From contig CAIMMM010000160.1 of NCBI GenBank assembly GCA_903842575.1, forward strand, positions 1 through 53,367: 53,367 nucleotides of DNA, written 5' to 3'. The DNA comes from an uncultured Bacteroidota bacterium (GTDB taxonomy: Bacteria; Bacteroidota; Bacteroidia; Flavobacteriales; Flavobacteriaceae). This document shows positions 7,682 to 16,664 of the stretch, one piece after another. The notes under the pieces were generated by a model that worked only from the letters and a program-made list of their open reading frames with translations, ran no database searches and had not been told where the DNA came from. Numbering within the stretch: the stretch's first letter is position 1; each line of letters begins with the position of its first letter. Position numbers and translations under genes: made by a program.

Positions 7682-8743
7682 ATGAACAAAAATTATTACG
7701 CAATATTAATGGCTGGGGGAGTTGGCTCCCGATTTTGGCCCGTAAGTACCACCGATTTTCCAAAACAATTTCACGATATGTTAGGTTCCGGAGATACTTT
7801 GATACAAAAAACATTCAGTCGTTTGTCAAAGTTAATTCCAGTGGAAAACATTTTAATTTTAACAAACGAACGCTATAATGGTTTGGTATTGGAACAATTG
7901 CCAATGGTGAAACAAGAGCAGGTTTTATTGGAACCGGCTATGCGAAATACAGCACCTTGTATTTTATATGCTTCGCTAAAAATTAAAAAACTAAACCCCG
8001 ATGCGGTTATGGTGGTTGCTCCAAGTGACCATTGGATTGAAGATGAAGACGAATTTGCAAGAAACCTACAGCAGTGTTTTGATTTTTGCCAAAAGGAAAA
8101 TGCGTTAATGACTTTAGGGATTCAACCTACATTTCCCAACACAGGTTTTGGCTATATAGAATTTGATAAAACCGATAACAATCCCATAAAAAAAGTAAAT
8201 CAATTTCGCGAAAAACCCGATTATGAAACGGCAAAATCCTTTCTAGCTAGTGGTAATTTTCTTTGGAATGGTGGTATTTTTATTTGGAGTGCGAAAGCCA
8301 TTACGGAAGCTTTCGAAAAATTACAACCTCAAATGGATGCCTTGTTTAAACAAGGATTGGAAAGCTACAATACAAATAACGAAAAGCAATTTATAGATAT
8401 TAATTACGCCAAAGCAGAGGATGTTTCGATTGATTATGCAGTGATGGAAAAAGCCAAAAACGTATTTGTACTTCCCGCAACTTTTGATTGGAATGACCTG
8501 GGAACGTGGGGTTCACTACATGAAAAATTAGATAAAGACGAAAATAATAATGCCGTTGTAAATGCAACGGTAGTTTTGGAAAACGCTTCCAACAATATCA
8601 TCAGAGCCGATGGGAAGAAGCTTATCATTATAGATGGATTGGACGATTATATCATAGTGGATAAGGATGATGTACTTATGATTTATCCCAAAAGTAAAGA
8701 GCAGGATATTAAGCGAATAACTGCAATAGCTAATAAGTTATAA
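7682..8743 (+). CDS. manC: Mannose-1-phosphate guanylyltransferase
   Basis: This 353-residue nucleotidyltransferase makes GDP-mannose from mannose-1-phosphate and GTP for surface glycan and glycoprotein synthesis. The N-terminal signature GGVGSRFWP (residues 12-20) with a following PKQF is diagnostic. APSDHW and FREKPD motifs follow. The protein is about 100 residues shorter than the bifunctional ManC/AlgA type and lacks the C-terminal isomerase domain, so only the guanylyltransferase step is expected. The gene stands alone, outside a polysaccharide cluster, with a possible -7 box in the octad-like repeats just upstream. Confidence 0.93.
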   Translation: MNKNYYAILMAGGVGSRFWPVSTTDFPKQFHDMLGSGDTLIQKTFSRLSKLIPVENILILTNERYNGLVLEQLPMVKQEQVLLEPAMRNTAPCILYASLKIKKLNPDAVMVVAPSDHWIEDEDEFARNLQQCFDFCQKENALMTLGIQPTFPNTGFGYIEFDKTDNNPIKKVNQFREKPDYETAKSFLASGNFLWNGGIFIWSAKAITEAFEKLQPQMDALFKQGLESYNTNNEKQFIDINYAKAEDVSIDYAVMEKAKNVFVLPATFDWNDLGTWGSLHEKLDKDENNNAVVNATVVLENASNNIIRADGKKLIIIDGLDDYIIVDKDDVLMIYPKSKEQDIKRITAIANKL

Positions 8744-8823
8744 AGAAAAACTGCAGTAAATCAGATTTTTTTTACGCAACCTTATGGTAATTAATGTATC
8801 TTGCTACTAAAGCAATAAAGAAT

Positions 8824-11800
8824 ATGAGCCAGCTCCTTTTTCAAAAATTTAAGTTTACTTTTATTCTTTTTATTGCTATACTTTTCAGTCAGTTTTCCTA
8901 TTCCCAATTATCTAATTTTACATTACTGATAACACCTTCCAACGAGACTTGTGCAGGAAATGGGAGTTTAACCTTTACCGTTTCCGGAACCACAGTTGGT
9001 GCAACCATGTTATATAGTGTATACCTACTTCCCAATATCACTACACCCATTTCCACGTTTTCTGAAAATACATTTGGGGGATTAGTTGCTGGAAATTATA
9101 CTGTTATTGCCACACAAACATTGGGAAGTGATAGTGGTGCGCAACAGCAAAATGTTACCATCACAAGTCAGATAGTTCCGTTAACCTATCAATTAGTTGG
9201 TGGCAATGCCACTTGCGGAAGTGATGGAAATATTACGGTTAATGTGACAACTGGAACGGCAGTTTCCTACGAAATTTTTGCAGGACCAATAATTAAACCA
9301 CTTCAAACTTCGAATATTTTTACTGGTTTGACTGAGGGAACGTATCAAGTGCGAGTTTTTAATGCTTGCGGGGAAGGCGTTGTACAAAGTTATATTCTCA
9401 CAGCTACCTCTGCAGGATTATCTATTTCAAATTTAATTTACAATCCACCATTGACCTGTGGTTCTGTATTGGTAAGTCATGTCTTATTTCACAATAGTGC
9501 TACAGCGTTTGTCTACCCGCTTACAATTGTATGTACCGTCTATCCGCCAACGGGTTCGCCAATAGTTTTTACTCAAACCCTAACAACTGGCGATGCAAAC
9601 AACCTAACGTATTCTCAAAATATTCCTTTGTTTCCCAATCAAAATTACACCTATAATTTAACGATAACCGATGGCTGTGGAAATACTTATATTAAAAACA
9701 ACAATGTCGTAAACTCTAATATTACACCTATTGCACAGCCATATCCAATGAGTTGTAATTTAAGTGAGGTTTTTATAAGAGTGGTGCAAACGGTTATTTT
9801 AACTTCCGCTCCGGCAGCCTATTCCCTTGCATTGCCCCACAGTTATACTTCCGGAATCGCTTTAGGGAGTGTTGCCATACAAAATCTTCCACCGGGAACT
9901 TATAGTTTCACCGTGACCGATGTTTGTGGTAATGCCCATATACTCAATGTTACCATTCCGCCACCGCCAGTACAAAATCCCACTTTTTTAATTAGAGAAG
10001 GCTGTGATGAACAAACGGGTTCAGTCATGATTAAAAGTGAAAATGGGAATATGGTATCGATGATGATTGTAGAAGCACCGTCAGCGTACTCCAGCCCTTT
10101 GCCTCATAATGTTTCTTTCAACATTAGTCCCAACAGTTCTAATTTCATGATAAACTCTTTACCCATTGGAAATTACAAATTTCATTTTGTGGATGTTTGT
10201 GGCAATGAGTTTGATGTTTTGATAACGCTCCAGGGATTTCATATGACAGCGAATACTTTCTCCATTACTGAAAATTGCAGCTCTTTTAATTTAACATTGC
10301 ATCACGCGAATAATAGTCCGTTTACAAATACTTTTTGGATACAGGAATACAACGCGGTTATCAATCAATGGACTAATCCTTCAACGGGAGCTGTTTATAC
10401 CGATGGAACGGAACTCAGTGCTGTTAATTCGGTAAGTTTGACGAACAACGGCACTACTATTAATTTGGCCTATTCCGGAAATTTCAGGATAATTATGGGG
10501 TTTAAAATTTTTGGAAATGGCACTTTTATAGACCAAAATTGTTTTAGGGTTTTGGGTGAATTTGAATTCATTAGCGGTCCAAAAATTAATAATGTTTATA
10601 GTTTTTCATGCGGTAACAATGCATCCGATGTTGTGGTAGAAGCTTCGGGTTTAGGGCCATTAATTTACAGAATAACAACTAAAAACGGAAATCCATTTGT
10701 GGTACAAAATGGCAATTCAAATATTTTCCTGGGATTAGAACCTGCCATATATACTTTTCAGGTGGAAGACGTTTGCGGTAATATTTTGAACCGCGTTTTC
10801 GATGTTAGTACACCTTATGTTTTTTCAGTAACGCCAACCAATTTATGTCAGGGACAAGCGGGTTCGTTATCGGTTCCAAGTTTTTCTTTCTTAAACTACC
10901 AATGGTGGGAAGGAAATAATACAACTACAATTCTCAGCACGACTTCGACATTAGCTTTTCCAAACTTTAATCCGGCTACCGATAACGGAATTTATCACGT
11001 GAGTATTTCCAATCCCGGGAATGCCAATTCGTGTGTTAATTTTACTTTAGACTTTTATATTTCGGCAACATCAAGCAATCCCAATGCAGGCATAGGGATT
11101 GCTGTTTCCTATTGTGGTAATCAGGGAACGATTGATTTATTTACGCTTTTAACTGGTACATTTGATACTAATGGAACTTGGCAAGAAACTTCGAATAGCG
11201 GAGCTTTGAATAACAATTTATGGAATTCCACAACAGTATCAGCGGGCAATTATCAATTCGAATACAGAGTCAATGGTCTTTGTGCTTCTTTTGACGAATC
11301 CTTTGTTACGATTACGTTTAAACCCATCCCGGAAACACCGGTTGCCTTCTTGGAACAAGTAGTTTGTGATTCCCAATCGTTAAATTTAATGGCTACGACA
11401 ATACCGAATATTACCTATGAATGGTCGGGACCCAATGGGTTTACTTCCAACGAACAAAACCCAACAGTCAGTCCGGTTTCGGAATTGAACAATGGAATTT
11501 ATACGGTAAAAGCTATTGAAAATGGCTGCGAGTCCGGGGTTTCTTCTGTTGAGGTTACGGTAGGTTCCTTGCCTCAATTTACTCTCGAAATTACTTGTAT
11601 TGAAAATGCCTTCACGATAACGTCAACAGTTATAAATAATGGAGGTAGCCCTCTGAATTTTTCATGGACTGGACCTGATAATTTTACCAGCACTGAAAAT
11701 CCAATCAATATTACCGGATTGGAAAAAGGCGAATATTTTTTAACGGTTACCAATGCTGAGGGTTGTTCTTTTATCGATTCGATTGAAGTTTCAAATACCT

Positions 11801-12057
11801 TATGTGTTATTCCACAAGGGGTATCGGTAAACGATGACGGGGATAATGACACTTTTAATTTATCAAGTTTTGATGTCACTAATTTGAAAATCTTTAATCG
11901 CTATGGGATGGTTGTTTTTGAACAAAATAATTACACCAATCAATGGCATGGACAGGATTATAATAATAACGAATTGCCAGTGGCAACTTATTACTATTTG
12001 ATAAGGTTATTAACGGGAGAAGCTAAGACAGGTTGGGTTTACTTAATAAGGAAGTAG
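8824..12057 (+). CDS. Large secreted protein with gliding-motility-associated CHU_C sorting domain
   Basis: A very long secreted protein has a signal peptide (MSQLLFQK then a hydrophobic stretch ending FSYSQ) and many beta-rich modules. Five or so modules end in related ACGEG/DGCGN/DVCGN turns spaced irregularly, suggesting degenerate SprB-like repeats. Ig/PKD-like segments follow. The last ~85 residues (NDDGDNDTFNL, LKIFNRYGMVVFEQ, WVYLIRK) match the CHU_C/type B sorting domain for type IX secretion. It is predicted to be exported to the surface or medium as an adhesin-like protein. An upstream ATG at 8794 adds ten residues but overlaps a possible promoter box (TATCTTGC), so the ATG at 8824 is preferred. 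The stop abuts the convergent MlaF stop with no gap. Confidence 0.85.
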   Translation: MSQLLFQKFKFTFILFIAILFSQFSYSQLSNFTLLITPSNETCAGNGSLTFTVSGTTVGATMLYSVYLLPNITTPISTFSENTFGGLVAGNYTVIATQTLGSDSGAQQQNVTITSQIVPLTYQLVGGNATCGSDGNITVNVTTGTAVSYEIFAGPIIKPLQTSNIFTGLTEGTYQVRVFNACGEGVVQSYILTATSAGLSISNLIYNPPLTCGSVLVSHVLFHNSATAFVYPLTIVCTVYPPTGSPIVFTQTLTTGDANNLTYSQNIPLFPNQNYTYNLTITDGCGNTYIKNNNVVNSNITPIAQPYPMSCNLSEVFIRVVQTVILTSAPAAYSLALPHSYTSGIALGSVAIQNLPPGTYSFTVTDVCGNAHILNVTIPPPPVQNPTFLIREGCDEQTGSVMIKSENGNMVSMMIVEAPSAYSSPLPHNVSFNISPNSSNFMINSLPIGNYKFHFVDVCGNEFDVLITLQGFHMTANTFSITENCSSFNLTLHHANNSPFTNTFWIQEYNAVINQWTNPSTGAVYTDGTELSAVNSVSLTNNGTTINLAYSGNFRIIMGFKIFGNGTFIDQNCFRVLGEFEFISGPKINNVYSFSCGNNASDVVVEASGLGPLIYRITTKNGNPFVVQNGNSNIFLGLEPAIYTFQVEDVCGNILNRVFDVSTPYVFSVTPTNLCQGQAGSLSVPSFSFLNYQWWEGNNTTTILSTTSTLAFPNFNPATDNGIYHVSISNPGNANSCVNFTLDFYISATSSNPNAGIGIAVSYCGNQGTIDLFTLLTGTFDTNGTWQETSNSGALNNNLWNSTTVSAGNYQFEYRVNGLCASFDESFVTITFKPIPETPVAFLEQVVCDSQSLNLMATTIPNITYEWSGPNGFTSNEQNPTVSPVSELNNGIYTVKAIENGCESGVSSVEVTVGSLPQFTLEITCIENAFTITSTVINNGGSPLNFSWTGPDNFTSTENPINITGLEKGEYFLTVTNAEGCSFIDSIEVSNTLCVIPQGVSVNDDGDNDTFNLSSFDVTNLKIFNRYGMVVFEQNNYTNQWHGQDYNNNELPVATYYYLIRLLTGEAKTGWVYLIRK

Positions 12058-12822
12058 TTATTCTTCTTTATTCTGTGCTTTCCTAATTTTTTTGAAAAGA
12101 TTGGAGGAGTACACAAAATCAACAATGGCTTCATTATCAGTTTTAAAAATGTCTTTTTTGGTACCCTCCCATGCCAAAACACCTTCTTTTAGAAAAATGA
12201 TTTTTTCGCCAATTTCCATCACCGAATTCATGTCATGGGTGTTGATAACCGTTGTAATATTATATTCGGCAGTAATCTCTCGAATTAAATTATCAATAAC
12301 GATGGCTGTTTTTGGATCCAAACCCGAATTGGGTTCGTCACAAAACAAATACTTCGGATTGTTCACAATAGCACGTGCAATGGCAACACGTTTCTGCATT
12401 CCACCCGAAATTTCAGAGGGTTTTTTGAGATTTGCATTTTCTAAATGCACTCGATTTATTACAAAATTCACTCTTTCTGCAATTTCAGCATCTGATTTAT
12501 CGGAAAACATTTTTAATGGAAACCCAATATTTTCTTCAACAGTCATACTGTCAAACAAAGCGCCACCTTGAAAAACCATGCCTATTTCTGTGCGCAATTC
12601 TCGTTTTTCATTATCTTTAAGTTCTGAATAAATTCTGCCATCAAATGAAATAGTACCTTTATCAGGGGTATGAATTCCCAACAAACTTTTTAATAAAACG
12701 GTTTTCCCTGAGCCACTTTGTCCAATGATTAAATTGGTTTTCCCCGTTTCGAAAACAGCTGAAATCCCTTTTAAAACCATGGAACCTCCAAACGATTTTT
12801 CTATATCTTTTATCGTTATCAT
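12058..12822 (-). CDS. ABC transporter ATP-binding protein, MlaF-like
   Basis: This 254-residue ATPase has Walker A GQSGSGKT, signature SGGMQKRVAIARA, Walker B YLFCDEPNSGLD and a switch His in NTHDMNS. Its start overlaps the stop of the permease gene by four bases (ATGA), so the two are translationally coupled. The pairing with an MlaE-type permease identifies it as the ATPase of a lipid-trafficking ABC system, which moves phospholipids between inner and outer membranes. The substrate-binding MlaD-type (MCE) partner is not adjacent within the window. Confidence 0.9.
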   Translation of the reverse strand: MITIKDIEKSFGGSMVLKGISAVFETGKTNLIIGQSGSGKTVLLKSLLGIHTPDKGTISFDGRIYSELKDNEKRELRTEIGMVFQGGALFDSMTVEENIGFPLKMFSDKSDAEIAERVNFVINRVHLENANLKKPSEISGGMQKRVAIARAIVNNPKYLFCDEPNSGLDPKTAIVIDNLIREITAEYNITTVINTHDMNSVMEIGEKIIFLKEGVLAWEGTKKDIFKTDNEAIVDFVYSSNLFKKIRKAQNKEE

Positions 12823-13568
12823 TTGCTAAGCAATAATTGGGTTAGGATATAATTGGTCAAAATAATGGCAACACTCGTCCAAACAAAAGCTACGGTACTG
12901 GCTTTGCCAACTTCTAGTGCACCACCTTTCATATAATAACCATGAAATGAAGGAATCGTTGCTAAAAGCAAAGCAAAGAGGATGGTTTTTATAAATGCAT
13001 ATGCAATGTGAAACGGTATAAATTCTGTTTGCAAACCTTGAATGAATTCATCGCTGGAAGTAAATCCTCCATAAACACCAGCTATCCAGCCGCCAAGAAT
13101 ACCAAGAAACATGCTAATTCCAATAACAAAAGGGTAGAGGAGTAGTGCTATTAATTTTGGAAAAACCAAGTAATTAAGCGAATTAACCCCCATAACTTCT
13201 AAGGCATCTATTTGTTCGGTTACCCGCATAGAACCAATACTGGACGTTATAAACGAGCCCATTTTTCCCGCCATGATGATAGAAATAAATGTTGGAGCAA
13301 ATTCTAGTATTACCGATTGCCGTGTGGCAAAACCAATTAAGTATTTAGGGATTAATGGATTAGTCAAATTTAGCGCCGTTTGAATGGAGACTACACCACC
13401 AACAAAGAAAGAAATGAAGGCGACAATTCCAAGCGAACCAATAATTAAATCGTCAATTTCTTTAAAAATAAGCACTCTCATTGCCGACCATTTTGTTGGC
13501 TTTTTGAATACTTCTTTAATCATCAAGAAATACTTTCCAATTTGCGATAAATAGCGAATGAGCATCAT
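12819..13568 (-). CDS. ABC transporter permease, MlaE family
   Basis: This 249-residue membrane protein has five or so hydrophobic segments. The conserved MlaE-type core includes FVGGVVSIQTALNL, FAPTFISIIMAGKMGSFI and MRVTEQIDALEVMGVNS. It is the transmembrane unit of the lipid ABC transporter whose ATPase is encoded immediately downstream. A second ATG directly follows the first (MMLIRY); either could start. A TATTTTTG box (13585-13592) lies 16 nt upstream. Confidence 0.9.
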   Translation of the reverse strand: MMLIRYLSQIGKYFLMIKEVFKKPTKWSAMRVLIFKEIDDLIIGSLGIVAFISFFVGGVVSIQTALNLTNPLIPKYLIGFATRQSVILEFAPTFISIIMAGKMGSFITSSIGSMRVTEQIDALEVMGVNSLNYLVFPKLIALLLYPFVIGISMFLGILGGWIAGVYGGFTSSDEFIQGLQTEFIPFHIAYAFIKTILFALLLATIPSFHGYYMKGGALEVGKASTVAFVWTSVAIILTNYILTQLLLSK

Positions 13569-13584
13569 AGTATTTAAATAGGGT

Positions 13585-13592
13585 CAAAAATA
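13585..13592 (-). promoter_or_regulatory. Candidate -7 box for the mlaE-mlaF unit
   Basis: TATTTTTG on the minus strand fits TAnnTTTG and lies 16 nt before the permease start. No convincing -33 element is seen; heptad-like repeats occupy that position. Confidence 0.45.
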
Positions 13593-13626
13593 GTTATAAG
13601 TTGTGAGTAATAAGTTATGAGTGGTG
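13592..13626. repeat. Degenerate heptanucleotide repeats (AGTTATA-like)
   Basis: Five successive 7-nt units are AGTTATA, AGTTGTG, AGTAATA, AGTTATG and AGTGGTG. They fill the gap between the GT2 gene end and the mlaE promoter region. Confidence 0.7.
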
Positions 13627-13635
13627 TGTTTTAGT

Positions 13636-14484
13636 TTAAAACAATTTCTCTTTTATCTTTCTCCAACGATAGTTACGAATGAATTTAGCTTGTTCCTCAG
13701 TAACTAAAAGGGGGCTTTTCTCCGATTTGGCTTTCCGAAATCCTTTGATATAATCAAAAAATAAAAGCGGTTTCTTTTTCATCATCGCCAATTTTGCCGA
13801 AGCAATTGTGGTTATTAGAAACCCATAACCCAAAGTGTAAAATGCTTCGCCTTGTTTGTAACGCGCTGTTTTGTTGTAGTTAGCACCCGTTGGTTTTAGA
13901 TGTTTTACTTTCAAAGAAAAATCGGTTACTACTTTCCAATTATAAAACTTACAGAGTAATTCATCCACAGTGTCCCAGCCCATTGCGGGTTTTAATCCGC
14001 CTATTTGCTTAAAAGTTTCTTTTCTGTAGGCTTTGAAAGCACCACGAATATGATCTTTATCTGTTAAATTTTCTAAAATCCATTCGCCGTTTTTTTCGAT
14101 ATAGGCAAATCCACCAACCATTCCAATTTTTGAATCGGATTGGAAGTGTTGGATAATGGTTTCGAAATAGTTGGTAGGGAAAATTAAATCGGCATCAACT
14201 TTTACTATAAAATCATAATGGTCATCTAATGTTCCCAAACCTTTTTGAAACGCTTGTATGACTTTGCTTCCAGGCAAATGAATTGCATCGGAAGTTTTGT
14301 AGACTAAGGAGATAAAGGAATAATTTTTAGCGAATTCCAAAACAATTGCTGCAGTCGTATCGGTAGAATTATCATTAACCACCACAATTTTTGAAGGCAA
14401 AACAGTTTGTGTTACCAAAGATTGTAAAGTAAGCGAAATATATGCTTCTTCGTTGTGAGAAGGAATGACAATATAGTAGTTCAT
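13636..14484 (-). CDS. Family 2 glycosyltransferase
   Basis: This 282-residue protein begins with the GT-A fold pattern of GT2 enzymes: YIVIPSHNEE, then VVVNDNSTDTT. A DxD-like motif follows in VKVDADL, which binds the metal and nucleotide-sugar. WDTVDE fits the usual acidic region near the catalytic base. It should transfer a sugar to an unknown acceptor at the inner face of the membrane. Its start codon shares one base with the stop of the methyltransferase gene (TAATG). It is the last gene of a three-gene unit with a KAS III-like gene and the methyltransferase. Confidence 0.88.
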   Translation of the reverse strand: MNYYIVIPSHNEEAYISLTLQSLVTQTVLPSKIVVVNDNSTDTTAAIVLEFAKNYSFISLVYKTSDAIHLPGSKVIQAFQKGLGTLDDHYDFIVKVDADLIFPTNYFETIIQHFQSDSKIGMVGGFAYIEKNGEWILENLTDKDHIRGAFKAYRKETFKQIGGLKPAMGWDTVDELLCKFYNWKVVTDFSLKVKHLKPTGANYNKTARYKQGEAFYTLGYGFLITTIASAKLAMMKKKPLLFFDYIKGFRKAKSEKSPLLVTEEQAKFIRNYRWRKIKEKLF

Positions 14485-15008
14485 TATTTTACTTTTTCGG
14501 CAAAAACAATATAATATCGGGGAGTGAAATAGCGAAGCAAAGGTCTAAAGCCAACCTTTTTAACGGGATGCGTAAATTTTTCACGAGCAATAATTTTCCA
14601 GCCTGTCTTTTCCAAAAGCCAATCCAATTGCCAATCTTCAAATTCGTGATAATGTCTGTCCCACATATCGGTTTTACTTCTATAGGCTGGAGAAAACCAT
14701 AAACGTAGAGGAATTGAAATCAACAATTTATCACATTTAACGTTTTCTAATATGGTATAGGGATTCAATAAATGTTCGAAAATTTCAAAGGCTGTAAAAA
14801 CGGTATAGGTTTCTTTTTGTAAAGCAGTTTGGTTATTGTCTAAATCTTCACCTGTTGTGTTTTTTACGGTATATTCATTTTCTTCCATTATTTTGGAAAA
14901 TGGATTGGGAACTCCTAAATCAAAGATGATTTCTGAAGTTGAAATGTGTTTTTGTAAAAATTCTAAGGTATGCTTAAAGCGTTTGTTTGGAAAAGTTTTC
15001 TCGTACAT
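14484..15008 (-). CDS. Class I SAM-dependent methyltransferase-like protein
   Basis: This 174-residue protein has a Rossmann-like order: IIFDLGVPNP in the position of the usual GxGxG loop, a central acidic strand end, and FTAFEIFEHLLNP, which matches the FEVIEHL-type motif of small Methyltransf_11/23 enzymes. The first loop is degenerate compared with the DxGxGxG consensus, so SAM binding may be altered. It lies 2 bp after the KAS III-like gene and overlaps the GT2 gene, implying a shared task, possibly modification of a lipid or glycan. The substrate is unknown. Confidence 0.72.
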   Translation of the reverse strand: MYEKTFPNKRFKHTLEFLQKHISTSEIIFDLGVPNPFSKIMEENEYTVKNTTGEDLDNNQTALQKETYTVFTAFEIFEHLLNPYTILENVKCDKLLISIPLRLWFSPAYRSKTDMWDRHYHEFEDWQLDWLLEKTGWKIIAREKFTHPVKKVGFRPLLRYFTPRYYIVFAEKVK

Positions 15009-15010
15009 AA

Positions 15011-16069
15011 TTACAATCTATAAACGATGGCGTTGATATTCATTCCAGCGCCAACCGATGCAAAGATAATAACATCTCCTTTATGTACTTCTTGATTTTC
15101 TAATTTTCCTTTAATAAGTAAATCGTATAAGGTTGGGACCGTTGCCACACTGGAATTTCCAAGTTTATGGATGCTCATAGGCATTATGCCTTCTGGTGTG
15201 TTTTGGTTATAAAGTTTAAAAAATCGATTTATAATGGCTTCATCCATTTTTTCATTGGCTTGATGAATGAGTACTTTTTTTACTTCACTAATATCAATTC
15301 CTGTTTCATCCAGACATTCTTTCATTGCGTTCGGAACTTGACTTAAAGCAAATTCGTAAATTTTTCTTCCATGCATTTTTATGTAACGCACATCGGGATC
15401 TAGTTCTTTATTAAAAGAATTCCCAAAAAACAGATAATCGGCTTCATCTGTAGCAAAAGTTGCCGAAGTATGGTTTAAAATTCCTCCTTCATCTGTTGTT
15501 GCTTCTAAAATTGTTGCGCCCGCGCCATCGGAGTAAATCATACTATCTCTGTCGTGAATGTCCACTACTCTTGATAATGTTTCTGCACCAATAACTAAAC
15601 ATTTTTTTGCTATTCCAGCTTTAATAAAAGCATTAGCTTGAATTACGCCTTCTATCCAGCCAGGACACCCAAAAAGGACATCGTAAGCTACACATTTCGG
15701 GTTTTTTATACGGAGTTTTTGTTTCACTCTTGCTGCTAAACTTGGTATGGCATCCCCTTGAATGGCGCCTAGTTTGACGTTCCCAAAATTATGAGCAAAA
15801 ATAATATAATCCAAAGTTTCAGGATCAATTTTTGCATCGGCGATGGCTTTTTCTGCTGCAAAAAAAGCAATATCGGAAGTCACTAAATTCTCATCGGCAT
15901 AACGCCGTTCTGAAATTCCTGTTATTTCCTTAAATTTTTCGGCAATTATATTATTTGGATGGTGGAAAGAAGTTCCATCTTCATTTAAGAAAACATGTTT
16001 AGAGAAATCTATATTGGCAACGATTTTCTTCGGAATATAACTTCCAGAGCCAGTTATTTTTACGTTCAT
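15011..16069 (-). CDS. 3-oxoacyl-ACP synthase III family protein
   Basis: From the ATG at 16069 the protein has 352 residues. It has the thiolase-fold Cys-His-Asn triad of KAS III enzymes. Cys135 is in FGCPGWIEG, His269 in IHQANEKM and Asn305 in LGNSSVAT (positions counted from the ATG). It should carry out a decarboxylative Claisen condensation or an acyl-transfer variant. It is longer than E. coli FabH (317) and sits with a methyltransferase and a glycosyltransferase rather than fatty-acid genes. A specialised acyl-product role is therefore as likely as the housekeeping FabH role. A TTG three codons upstream (16078) is less likely as start. Confidence 0.85.
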   Translation of the reverse strand: MNVKITGSGSYIPKKIVANIDFSKHVFLNEDGTSFHHPNNIIAEKFKEITGISERRYADENLVTSDIAFFAAEKAIADAKIDPETLDYIIFAHNFGNVKLGAIQGDAIPSLAARVKQKLRIKNPKCVAYDVLFGCPGWIEGVIQANAFIKAGIAKKCLVIGAETLSRVVDIHDRDSMIYSDGAGATILEATTDEGGILNHTSATFATDEADYLFFGNSFNKELDPDVRYIKMHGRKIYEFALSQVPNAMKECLDETGIDISEVKKVLIHQANEKMDEAIINRFFKLYNQNTPEGIMPMSIHKLGNSSVATVPTLYDLLIKGKLENQEVHKGDVIIFASVGAGMNINAIVYRL

Positions 16070-16190
16070 TTTATTCAAATTATGAAGCTAAATTATCAAT
16101 AAAAAACTTCTTAAGTTTAGAAAAAGTTAACAAATGATTATTTATTATGAAATAGTCAAATAAAGCACATTAAAATTAATCATTTAATAA

Positions 16191-16571
16191 TTATTGGTGC
16201 TTTTCTTGTGCGATTTTTATTTGCATAATTGTGGCAAGACTTAAAGCTTGCGTTTTTATTTTTTCTGCTTTTTCGCCAACGAAATTTTCATCAACAGCTG
16301 AATAAAAATGGTTGATCCAAATTTTGAAAAGTTCGGGTGTTAATGGTTCTTTTTTATTTATGTCCAAATGAATTTGCGTCATGTTTTTCACATAACCTCC
16401 AGTTCCTAAAATGGCTTGTGACCAAAAAGTAACTAAAACAGGTAGATGTTCTTCAATTTTAATTTTTACTACTTCAGTGAAAATGTAACTTATGGAAACA
16501 TCAGAAAGTAGTTTTTTATAAAATTCGTCAACGAGCAAATATAAATCGTGTTGATTTTCAATATCTTTCAT
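16191..16571 (-). CDS. Group III truncated haemoglobin
   Basis: The 126-residue protein fits the truncated globin 2-on-2 fold. By hand alignment to Campylobacter jejuni Ctb, key residues are Tyr18 (B10), His42 (E7), proximal His68 (F8) in QIHLDIN, and Trp85 (G8) in KIWINHF, all characteristic of group III. The family binds haem and ligands such as O2, CO or NO and is linked to oxygen or nitrosative-stress handling. The role here is inferred only. The gene is 93 bp downstream of gcvP on the same strand, with a hairpin between, so it may be separately transcribed. Confidence 0.88.
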   Translation of the reverse strand: MKDIENQHDLYLLVDEFYKKLLSDVSISYIFTEVVKIKIEEHLPVLVTFWSQAILGTGGYVKNMTQIHLDINKKEPLTPELFKIWINHFYSAVDENFVGEKAEKIKTQALSLATIMQIKIAQEKHQ

Positions 16572-16602
16572 AGCTTAGTCAAAATGGCATAAAGGAAAAC
16601 GG

Positions 16603-16639
16603 CGAATGTCAAAGTGTTTTTTATGACTTTGCGCATTCG
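16603..16639 (-). terminator. Imperfect hairpin between gcvP and the haemoglobin gene
   Basis: CGAATG and CAAAGT arms pair across a 10-nt loop with a small internal loop. On the minus strand the hairpin is followed by CCGTTTT. It is a plausible weak terminator for gcvP, but the U run is short. Confidence 0.4.
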
Positions 16640-16664
16640 GCTTTTTCAAATTTTACGGCTGTTA

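Noticed and set aside
12092..12571. A 159-codon plus-strand frame opposite the MlaF-like gene
   Set aside because: The minus-strand frame contains all ABC ATPase motifs; this one has none.
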